A DNA stretch of 10,573 nucleotides, taken from the NCBI GenBank assembly GCA_001873945.1, contig MNYI01000015.1:1-10573 (forward strand), given 5' to 3'. The stretch's first letter is position 1. Each line of letters begins with the position of its first letter. The stretch comes from Candidatus Desantisbacteria bacterium CG2_30_40_21. Its GTDB lineage: Bacteria; UBA9089; CG2-30-40-21. The translations under genes were made by a program, and so were the position numbers. Positions 1 through 6,456 of this stretch are shown here, piece by piece. The notes under the pieces were generated by a model. The model made no database searches. It worked only from the letters and a program-made list of their open reading frames with translations, and was not told where the DNA came from.

Positions 1-60
1 AAATGGTTATGAATTATGGATCTGTGTTCCTTTAACCTATAAACTCATCAACCTATCAAT

Positions 61-85
61 TTATGTGTTCTCCGTGGTGAATTAC
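61..85. repeat. Fragment resembling the CACAGAG-type repeat
   Basis: The stretch around 64-83 reads tgtgttctccgtggtgaat. It resembles the CTCTGTG-rich arms of the large inverted repeat at the right end of the window (10340-10537), with CTCCGTG in place of CTCTGTG. It could be a decayed copy of the same dispersed repeat family. The match is short, so this is tentative. Confidence 0.3.
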
Positions 86-118
86 TTTACCTGAGTAGTT
101 ACCTCCGATAGAGATATT

Positions 119-144
119 CCCTCTTCGGCAATGAGGGCTTTTGT
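119..144 (+). terminator. Weak terminator-like hairpin
   Basis: CCCTC (119-123) pairs with GAGGG (133-137) across a 9-base loop, and CTTTTGT follows. A short stem with a run of four T could end a plus-strand transcript entering from the left of the window. The stem has only five pairs, so this is weak. No gene end is visible upstream within the window. Confidence 0.3.
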
Positions 145-184
145 ATCATAATGGAAACATGGTGATAGTCATTAATTAGCAAAT

Positions 185-230
185 ACAAACAAATACACCC
201 CATGGTCAAGCATGGGGTGTGTTTGTTTGT
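185..230. terminator. 20-bp stem-loop in the valS leader
   Basis: Bases 185-204 pair with 211-230 over 20 base pairs, with one G-T wobble, around the 6-base loop GTCAAG. The core is CACCCCATG/CATGGGGTG, flanked by AC-rich and GT-rich ends. Either strand would form a stable RNA hairpin. The 3' arm on the plus strand is T/G-rich rather than ending in a clean T tract. It may terminate an upstream transcript, act as a leader structure for valS 69 bases downstream, or be a dispersed palindrome. The structure is certain; its role is inferred. Confidence 0.5.
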
Positions 231-239
231 AATAGGGAC

Positions 240-255
240 AGTGGGCTATCCCACT
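240..255 (+). promoter_or_regulatory. Small stem-loop just upstream of valS
   Basis: AGTGGG (240-245) pairs with CCCACT (250-255) around the loop CTAT. It lies between the larger hairpin at 185-230 and the valS ribosome binding site at 286-291. It could be part of a leader-control structure, but the conserved T-box sequence (GGGTGG-ACCGCG type) is absent. Low confidence that it is functional. Confidence 0.25.
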
Positions 256-298
256 TGAACCCCCTCAATCTCTTGAATCAAATATAAGGAGTGGACTA

Positions 299-3064
299 AT
301 GAACACAGCAGATATTCCAAAAGCCTATGAGTCGCATGATGTAGAAGAAAAATGGTACAAGTATTGGACAGATAATAATTGTTTTATGCCGGATGAGGAT
401 AATGATAAGCCTTGTTTTTCTATGGTTATCCCACCGCCAAATATAACCGGCTCACTCCATATGGGACATGCCTTGAATAATACCCTTCAAGATATTCTGG
501 CTCGGTGGAAACGGATGCAAGGGATCAATGTCCTCTGGGTGCCAGGCACGGATCATGCTGGTATTGCTACTCAGAATGTGGTGGAGCGAGAGCTGAAGAA
601 GCAGGGATTAACCCGAAACGATTTGGGTCGTGAGAAATTCATCAAACGGGTATGGGAGTGGAAAAAGCAGTATGGTGATATAATTATTCAGCAATTGAAA
701 CGGCTTGGTTCTTCCTGTGATTGGTCAAGGATAAGGTTTACCATGGATGATGGCTTGTCAAAGGCAGTCAGGGAGGTTTTTGTCAGGCTTTATGAGGAAG
801 GGTTTATCTATCGGGGTAATTACATTGTCAATTGGTGCCCGAGGTGTCATACTGCCCTTTCAGATATTGAGGCAGAGCATAAAGCAATAGAGGGACATCT
901 TTATTATCTGAGGTATCCGATTGAGGATGAAGAAGATAGCACAGCAAATGCAACAAATCCACGATCCCCGATACTTGATCCACAATCCTATATCATTGTA
1001 GCTACCACCCGCCCAGAAACCATGCTTGGAGATACTGCTGTTGCTGTAAACCCAAAGGATGAACGGTATCGTGGCTTGATTGGGAAATTCGTTATCCTGC
1101 CTGTGCTGAATCGTAGAATACCCATTATTGCTGATTCTTTTGTTGAGCCTGAATTTGGGACTGGTGCGGTAAAGGTTACCCCTGCCCATGACCCCAATGA
1201 TTTTGAGATTGGCAAAAGACACAACCTACCACAGATAAATATCCTGAACCCTGATGCAACCATGAATGAAAACGCTGGATGCTATCAAGGACAGGACAGG
1301 TATGAATGCCGCAAGCATTTGATACAAGATTTGCAAGAGCAAGGGCTTGTGGAAAAGATTGAAGAACATGCCTTATCAGTAGGACATTGCTATCGATGTC
1401 ATACTATTGTTGAGCCATACCTTTCTCCACAATGGTTTGTTTGTATGAAAGATCTGGCTGATGAGGCAATCAAGGCTGTAGAGGATGGCAGGGTAGAATT
1501 TATTCCTAAAAGCTGGGAAAAGACATACTTTGAGTGGATGAGGAATATTAAAGACTGGTGCATTTCCAGACAGATATGGTGGGGACATCGTATTCCGGTC
1601 TGGTATTGCCAGCAGTGTGGCAAGGTATTGGTTGAAAGGGAAGACCCTTGTGTTTGTACTGCCTGTGGCGGTGAACTGAAACAGGATGAGGATGTGCTTG
1701 ACACATGGTTTTCATCGGCACTCTGGCCATTTTCTACGCTTGGTTGGCCTGATAATACGATTGATATCAAAAGATTTTATCCAACCAGTGTTCTTTCTAC
1801 AGGCTTTGACATCATCTTTTTCTGGGTAGCCAGAATGATCATGACGGGCTTGAAATTCCAGGGGAAAGTCCCTTTCCATAAGGTCTATATCCATGCCCTT
1901 ATTCGGGATGCTGAGGGTCAAAAGATGAGTAAGTCAAAGGGCAATGTGATTGATCCGCTTCATGTTATCGATGATTACGGCACTGATGCCCTACGGTTTA
2001 CCTTAGCCATTATGGCTGTTCAAGGACGAGATATCCTGCTTTCCGAGGAACGAATCGAAGGGTATAAGCACTTTTGCAATAAACTCTGGAATGCGGGCAG
2101 GTTTATTCTCATGAATCTGGACGACTATGATGGTCAGAAGGCAGAAGGCAAACAAGAGGTGGCTGATGAGTGGATAGTTTCGCGGCTTAATCAGACAATT
2201 AAACAAGTTACCCAAGCACTGGAGTCTTTCAATTTTGCGGAGGCATCTGCAATTGTTTATGGCTTTGTCTGGCATGAATACTGTGATTGGTATCTGGAGT
2301 TGGTCAAGCCAAGGCTGTACCAAAAGGATGAGGCAAGGGAGCCTGTGCAATATTTATTAGCAACAACCTTTGAGTCCATCCTGAAGTTGCTTCATCCATT
2401 TATGCCGTTTATTACCGAGGAATTATGGCAAAGGCTGCCAGAAAGAGAAATATCCTCCCCATATTCCCCCTTATCAAAGGGGGCTGGGGGGTTGTTATTC
2501 CCTCCAGAGGTGGACAAAAAACATGAGACAACAATCATGTTCTCTAAATGGCCAGAGGTCGTCCATGAGTCAATTAATATCAAGATAATAGAGGATATGG
2601 AGCTGGTCATGGAGGTGGTTAGTGCTATTCGGAATATCCGTTCCATGATGAATATCCCGCCAAAAATGTGCCTGCCCAGGATTATAGTCAAACAACATCT
2701 GGAGGAAACCGCTGAGGTACTCCGAACGGGTATCAAGTATATCAGACAATTGGGCAATATTGATGAAATTATTTTTGACCCTGAGGCAGAAAAACCCCAC
2801 GCTTCAGCCGTAGCTGTGGCAAAGGGTACAGAAATTTACATCCCCTTAAAGGGATTAATTGATCTGGAAAAGGAGAAAGTGCGGCTCAAAAAACAGATGG
2901 AAGGGATAGAACAGGCGTTGTGTGGTATCCAGTCTAAGTTAAACAATCCAAGCTTTATTAATAAGGCACCGCAGGAGGTAGTAGACAAGGTGAAGGAACA
3001 GGGTTCATTACTTGAGAAGAATAGAGAGAGGCTGGAGGAGAATTTAAGGATGCTGGTGGAATAA
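299..3064 (+). CDS. valS: Valyl-tRNA synthetase (ValRS)
   Basis: Cytoplasmic class I aminoacyl-tRNA synthetase that activates valine with ATP and charges tRNA-Val. At 921 residues it is of usual family length. The HIGH signature appears as HMGH at residues 54-57, after PPPNITGSL, and KMSKS lies at 542-546. The CP1 editing domain, which hydrolyses Thr-tRNA-Val, shows TTRPET at 236-241 and GTGAVKVTPAHDP at 287-299. Cys pairs CPRC (180-183), CYRC (364-367), CQQC (437-440) and CTAC (453-456) suggest zinc knuckles. The C-terminal part holds the anticodon-binding helices and a coiled-coil arm (about 855-920). AAGGAG at 286-291, seven bases before the ATG, fixes the start. Two oddities are a low-complexity stretch in CP1 (about 209-228) and an extra segment at about 716-740 encoded by a palindromic repeat. 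The next gene starts 54 bases downstream. Confidence 0.97.
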   Translation: MNTADIPKAYESHDVEEKWYKYWTDNNCFMPDEDNDKPCFSMVIPPPNITGSLHMGHALNNTLQDILARWKRMQGINVLWVPGTDHAGIATQNVVERELKKQGLTRNDLGREKFIKRVWEWKKQYGDIIIQQLKRLGSSCDWSRIRFTMDDGLSKAVREVFVRLYEEGFIYRGNYIVNWCPRCHTALSDIEAEHKAIEGHLYYLRYPIEDEEDSTANATNPRSPILDPQSYIIVATTRPETMLGDTAVAVNPKDERYRGLIGKFVILPVLNRRIPIIADSFVEPEFGTGAVKVTPAHDPNDFEIGKRHNLPQINILNPDATMNENAGCYQGQDRYECRKHLIQDLQEQGLVEKIEEHALSVGHCYRCHTIVEPYLSPQWFVCMKDLADEAIKAVEDGRVEFIPKSWEKTYFEWMRNIKDWCISRQIWWGHRIPVWYCQQCGKVLVEREDPCVCTACGGELKQDEDVLDTWFSSALWPFSTLGWPDNTIDIKRFYPTSVLSTGFDIIFFWVARMIMTGLKFQGKVPFHKVYIHALIRDAEGQKMSKSKGNVIDPLHVIDDYGTDALRFTLAIMAVQGRDILLSEERIEGYKHFCNKLWNAGRFILMNLDDYDGQKAEGKQEVADEWIVSRLNQTIKQVTQALESFNFAEASAIVYGFVWHEYCDWYLELVKPRLYQKDEAREPVQYLLATTFESILKLLHPFMPFITEELWQRLPEREISSPYSPLSKGAGGLLFPPEVDKKHETTIMFSKWPEVVHESINIKIIEDMELVMEVVSAIRNIRSMMNIPPKMCLPRIIVKQHLEETAEVLRTGIKYIRQLGNIDEIIFDPEAEKPHASAVAVAKGTEIYIPLKGLIDLEKEKVRLKKQMEGIEQALCGIQSKLNNPSFINKAPQEVVDKVKEQGSLLEKNRERLEENLRMLVE
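2451..2512. repeat. Palindromic repeat inserted in frame in valS
   Basis: CCCCCTT (2466-2472) and AAGGGGG (2477-2483) form a 7-bp stem around ATCA. An outer, partly wobble-paired layer is formed by CCTCCCC (2454-2460) and the G-run after 2484. Translated, it gives a Ser/Pro/Gly-rich segment (SSPYSPLSKGAGGLL) between the helix ending in ELWQRLP and the strand TTIMFSKWP. ValRS proteins normally have only a short connection there. CCCCCTT-AAGGGGG palindromes of this kind are common as dispersed repeats in bacterial genomes. The insertion is inferred from the position and composition. Edges are approximate. Confidence 0.6.
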
Positions 3065-3106
3065 TTAGGGTAATGCCTCAGTTATTGGTTGAGGGCAGAT
3101 TTCTCT

Positions 3107-3113
3107 GAGGAGG
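3107..3113 (+). promoter_or_regulatory. Shine-Dalgarno site that sets the asparaginase start
   Basis: GAGGAGG lies five bases before the ATG at 3119. It favours that ATG over the in-frame TTG at 3089, which would place the site inside the coding region and has no good site of its own. Confidence 0.8.
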
Positions 3114-3118
3114 TTAAA

Positions 3119-4582
3119 ATGGTTGCAAATAATACTGCCAGTAATGGCAAAAAGGGCAAAGTTTTAATGATCTATACCGGTGGGACTATCGGCATGCTTC
3201 CAAAGGAAAAGGGTAATCCACTCAGCCCCTTAGTTCCGGCTACATGGGAGAAACTTCAGGGTTTTGCTCCTGTTTTAGAGAATCTTCCTCTGGATGTTGA
3301 GTTACAGGAAATGAAGCTAATTGACTCTTCAGACATGCACCCTGATTATTGGATTGATATTGCCAGGGTTATCAGAGACAACTATAAGAAATTTGATGGT
3401 TTTGTTATTCTTCATGGCACAGATACAATGACATATACAGCTACAGCCCTCTCCTTTTTACTTGAAAATCTTGATAAACCTGTCATTATTACGGGTTCCC
3501 AATTATCAATTGGCCAACCAAGAAGCGATGCAGTTCAAAATCTGGTAACCTCTTTAACCATTGCTGCTCCGGAGGGTTTTAAGTTACCGCTGATTCCGGA
3601 GGTTTGTATCTGTTTTAATAATGTAATATTACGCGGAAACCGAGCCAGAAAGGTCAGCTCAAGTGGCTATTCAGGATTCGCTACCCCTAATTACCCACCA
3701 CTCGGAGAAGCAGGTGAGCATATAGAGATTAATACAAAGGTAATTCGAAAATCATCAACAGAAGGATTTTTTATTAATGAAACTCTGGAAAAAAAGGTTA
3801 TGCTCTTTGATATATTTCCAGGTATAAGTCCAGAAATACTAAACAGTGTTTTTAGTATAGATGGGCTAAAAGGTATAGTTTTTAGAACCTATGGGGCAGG
3901 CAATGCCCCTACGGATCCAGATTTTTTGAAGGAGATTGAAAGAGCAATTAACAAAAAAAACTTAGCGATTGTTAATATCACCCAGTGTCCTCAGGGAATG
4001 GTAGAAATGGGACTTTATGATGCCAGTGCTACCTTATCAAGGCTGGGGGTTATAAGCGGAGTAAATATGACTCCAGAGGCGGCATTGGTCAAAATGATGT
4101 TTCTCCTTGGACAGGGATATGATATTGAGATAGTAAAGGAGCAGATGCAAAAAGACCTTCGTGGAGAACAAAGCATTAATGTATTTAATTTTATTTATGA
4201 AAACAGGAAAGCAGACAAGGTATACAAAGCCCCTGCTAAACAATTGCCTGCCAGTTTTGATAAAAACAAGATTGTCAGTGCCAATATCAGAATTGATGAG
4301 GCAACATTGCCCGAAGAAGTTAAACAAGGAGAAATAGGGCTTGCCGTATTTATGAATTATCCGGCTGCTGATGAGAATACCGATACCTCCATCCCGCAAT
4401 GCCTTGGAATACTAAAGGGGATATATAATGGAAAGTCGATAAATCTCATACTTGATTGTACAGAACAATTCAAACAGATTATAAACCCAGACCGTCCAAT
4501 TCAGCTTACGATTATAGCCAAGAATGAGCATACGGTCCGATGGGATGGTGCCTTTATTTCTGTATATACAAGTGTGGAATAA
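3119..4582 (+). CDS. ansA: Type I L-asparaginase with C-terminal extension
   Basis: Predicted cytoplasmic enzyme that hydrolyses L-asparagine to aspartate and ammonia; there is no signal peptide. From the ATG the protein has 487 residues. The first active-site motif YTGGTIGM (19-26) carries the nucleophile Thr20. The second, LHGTDT (98-103), carries the Thr101-Asp102 pair. DSSDM (69-73) is the substrate-binding segment, and TGSQ, RGNRA and TQCPQG motifs follow in the family order. It closely resembles E. coli AnsA along its first roughly 345 residues. AnsA proteins normally end near 340, but here about 140 more residues follow LRGEQS. They look beta-rich and I do not recognise them. The gene lies 54 bases after valS and 65 before ruvA on the same strand, so cotranscription is possible. 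Type I assignment is secure; the exact in vivo substrate preference is inferred. Confidence 0.92.
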   Translation: MVANNTASNGKKGKVLMIYTGGTIGMLPKEKGNPLSPLVPATWEKLQGFAPVLENLPLDVELQEMKLIDSSDMHPDYWIDIARVIRDNYKKFDGFVILHGTDTMTYTATALSFLLENLDKPVIITGSQLSIGQPRSDAVQNLVTSLTIAAPEGFKLPLIPEVCICFNNVILRGNRARKVSSSGYSGFATPNYPPLGEAGEHIEINTKVIRKSSTEGFFINETLEKKVMLFDIFPGISPEILNSVFSIDGLKGIVFRTYGAGNAPTDPDFLKEIERAINKKNLAIVNITQCPQGMVEMGLYDASATLSRLGVISGVNMTPEAALVKMMFLLGQGYDIEIVKEQMQKDLRGEQSINVFNFIYENRKADKVYKAPAKQLPASFDKNKIVSANIRIDEATLPEEVKQGEIGLAVFMNYPAADENTDTSIPQCLGILKGIYNGKSINLILDCTEQFKQIINPDRPIQLTIIAKNEHTVRWDGAFISVYTSVE

Positions 4583-4647
4583 TAAAGCAGCGAGAGGTTG
4601 ACGCAAACATACTGTATATAATCAAGGCAAGCGAGGGAGGTTTTCAC

Positions 4648-5238
4648 ATGATAGATACCATTTCCGGCAAACTCATAAAAAAGCTGCCAACCTATGCCTT
4701 GATTGATGTGGGTGGTGTGGGTTATGGGATACATATCCCGATTTCTACTTACCACCAATTATCCGAGCCAAATGAAACCGTTACACTTTTTACCCATCTG
4801 GTTGTTCGGGAGGATAGCCTTCTGCTTTATGGATTCTTTACTGCGGACGAAAAAAGGATATTCCTTGCCCTGATTTCTGTAAGCGGGATTGGTGCAAGAA
4901 CAGCCTTAGCCGTGCTTTCCACGCTTTCAGCAGAAGAATTTGAACAGTCTGTTATTCGGGATGATGTCAAGAGATTAACCGGTGTAGCTGGCGTAGGGAA
5001 GAAAAGTGCCCAGAGGATAATTCTGGAACTAAAGGAAAAGTTTTCTACCCAAACCACCTTCTCGGAAATTGTCCCTCTTCATGGGGAAGAGGTAAAAGAA
5101 GATGCTATCATGGCTCTTGTTTCTTTAGGATACAAAAGGACAGCGGCACAGGTGGCTGTACAAAAGGCTGAGGGTGCTCTGGGTAGTATTTATGGGATTG
5201 AAGATTTGATTAAGACAGCGTTGAGGTTCTTGTCTTAG
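4648..5238 (+). CDS. ruvA: Holliday junction DNA helicase subunit RuvA
   Basis: RuvA tetramers bind four-way DNA junctions and recruit the RuvB motor for branch migration in recombinational repair. The 196-residue protein matches the usual length. Domain I (1-63) is an OB-fold with DVGGVGYGIHIP (20-31) and REDSLLLYGF (54-63). Two helix-hairpin-helix motifs follow, SVSGIGARTAL (77-87) and LTGVAGVGKKSA (110-121). A flexible linker (about 132-150) leads to the RuvB-contacting domain III (about 151-196), which contains LVSLGYKR. GGGAGG at 4635-4640, seven bases before the ATG at 4648, decides the start. A longer frame from 4540 would overlap the asparaginase gene and adds an unrelated N-terminus. 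ruvB and ruvC are not adjacent: the neighbours are an asparaginase and a convergent pilT. Confidence 0.96.
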   Translation: MIDTISGKLIKKLPTYALIDVGGVGYGIHIPISTYHQLSEPNETVTLFTHLVVREDSLLLYGFFTADEKRIFLALISVSGIGARTALAVLSTLSAEEFEQSVIRDDVKRLTGVAGVGKKSAQRIILELKEKFSTQTTFSEIVPLHGEEVKEDAIMALVSLGYKRTAAQVAVQKAEGALGSIYGIEDLIKTALRFLS

Positions 5239-5248
5239 TGTCTGCCAC

Positions 5249-5293
5249 CGCACATGCCAGTGGCAAGTGTTGCACTTGCTACTGGCATGTGTG
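5249..5293. terminator. Long hairpin between convergent ruvA and pilT
   Basis: Bases 5251-5269 pair with 5273-5291 over 19 bp with one G-T wobble, around the loop TTG. The stem can be extended by two pairs on the outside. It fills most of the 57-base gap between the ruvA stop (5238) and the pilT stop (5296), so it could end transcripts from both directions. It lacks a T tract on either side, so classical intrinsic termination is not certain. It could instead be a 3'-end stabilising stem or a dispersed palindrome. Confidence 0.6.
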
Positions 5294-5295
5294 CC

Positions 5296-6456
5296 TTAAT
5301 AAAACCTCTGCCCTATTCCTCTTGGTGGTTCGCCGACTGGTCTTTGTTGAGGCTGACCATACTTGGAGGGGGCACCAGCACCAGTACTCATACCTGCTGG
5401 TGCAGGATGTGATCTTTCAAACCCGCTCTTGTCAATGGCAAATCTCAAGGCATCATCAGGGGATATTTTGCGTTGCATAACCAAATTCCGCAGTGTTTGA
5501 TCCATGCTCTGCATCCCATCTCTAGCTGAGGTTTGGATGATGGATGGCATCTGATGGGTTTTCCCCTCTCGAATCAGGTTGCGAATGGCTGATGAAGCCA
5601 CCATAACCTCTGCTGCACAAACCCTTCCCCGTCCATCCATGACTGGAATCAATGTTTGTGAAACAACCCCCTGCAATGAATCAGACAGCTGTGCCCTTAT
5701 CTGAGACTGTTGATGGGGTGGGAATACATCTACGATACGGTCGATTGTCTGAGGGGCAGAATTGGTGTGAAGGGTAGCAAAAACAACATGTCCTGTTTCA
5801 GCTGCGGTTAAAGCCATGGAAATGGTCTCAAGGTCACGCATTTCACCCACCAGAATTACATCTGGATCCTCTCTTAAAGCACTGCGAAGGGCAGCGGTAA
5901 ATGATTTAGTATGAAAGCCAATCTCTCTCTGGTTGACCAGACAATTCTTTGCCTGATGCACAAATTCAATAGGGTCTTCAATGGTAATGATATGTTGGTA
6001 GCGTTCCACATTGATAATATCAATCATGGAAGCAAGGGTTGTACTCTTACCCGACCCTGTTGGACCAGTAACCAGCACCAAACCCCTTTCTATATGGGCA
6101 AGTTTTTCTACAATTGGAGGTAAACCAAGGTCAGCAATGGATTTAATAACCTCTGGAATAAGCCTGAATGATGCCCCTTCTCCACGGCGTTGATAGAAGG
6201 CATTTACCCTGAATCGCCCTACACCCGACAATTCAATGGAAAAGTCAAGCTCTTTATTTTCTTCAAACCTTGCCCTATTCTCATCGCTGAGGACATCATA
6301 AAGCATGGTATGCATATCTTCTTTGCTCAATAGCTCATTGCTCACCTTTTCTAATGTGCCATGAATTCGTAGTGTTGGGGGTATGCCTGCAGAAAGGTGA
6401 AGGTCAGAGGCGTTTTTTTCTTTGGTTAAAAGGAGTAATTCAGATACATCTATCAT
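5296..6456 (-). CDS. pilT: Type IV pilus retraction ATPase PilT
   Basis: Hexameric cytoplasmic ATPase that depolymerises type IV pili and powers twitching motility. The 386-residue protein starts MIDVSELLLLTKEKNASDLH, the usual PilT N-terminus. Walker A is GPTGSGKST (131-139), the Asp box TIEDPIEF (158-165), Walker B ILVGEMRD (201-208) with the catalytic Glu205, and the His box TGHVVFATLHT (221-231). AIRNLIREGKTHQ (290-302) is the PilT signature linked to retraction, and it separates this gene from PilB. The last roughly 35 residues are a Pro/Gly/Ser-rich tail beyond the usual fold. The ATG overlaps the stop of the upstream gene by four bases (ATGA), so translation is probably coupled to it. 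All core ATPase motifs are intact. Confidence 0.95.
   Translation of the reverse strand: MIDVSELLLLTKEKNASDLHLSAGIPPTLRIHGTLEKVSNELLSKEDMHTMLYDVLSDENRARFEENKELDFSIELSGVGRFRVNAFYQRRGEGASFRLIPEVIKSIADLGLPPIVEKLAHIERGLVLVTGPTGSGKSTTLASMIDIINVERYQHIITIEDPIEFVHQAKNCLVNQREIGFHTKSFTAALRSALREDPDVILVGEMRDLETISMALTAAETGHVVFATLHTNSAPQTIDRIVDVFPPHQQSQIRAQLSDSLQGVVSQTLIPVMDGRGRVCAAEVMVASSAIRNLIREGKTHQMPSIIQTSARDGMQSMDQTLRNLVMQRKISPDDALRFAIDKSGFERSHPAPAGMSTGAGAPSKYGQPQQRPVGEPPRGIGQRFY

Noticed and set aside
255..283. Possible valS promoter TTGAAC-N17-TCAAAT
   Set aside because: The -10 match is poor, and the start would fall on the ribosome binding site.
185..298. T-box riboswitch upstream of valS
   Set aside because: No conserved T-box core, specifier loop or AG bulge sequences were found.
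3089..3118. TTG start of the asparaginase
   Set aside because: The strong Shine-Dalgarno at 3107-3113 serves the ATG at 3119.
4540..4647. Longer RuvA start at 4540
   Set aside because: RuvA proteins begin at the MIDTISGKLI-like segment. The ATG at 4648 has a good ribosome binding site, and the extension overlaps the asparaginase gene.
5238..5480. Small plus-strand frame after ruvA
   Set aside because: It runs through the intergenic hairpin and then antisense to the pilT 3' end. Composition is unlike a protein.
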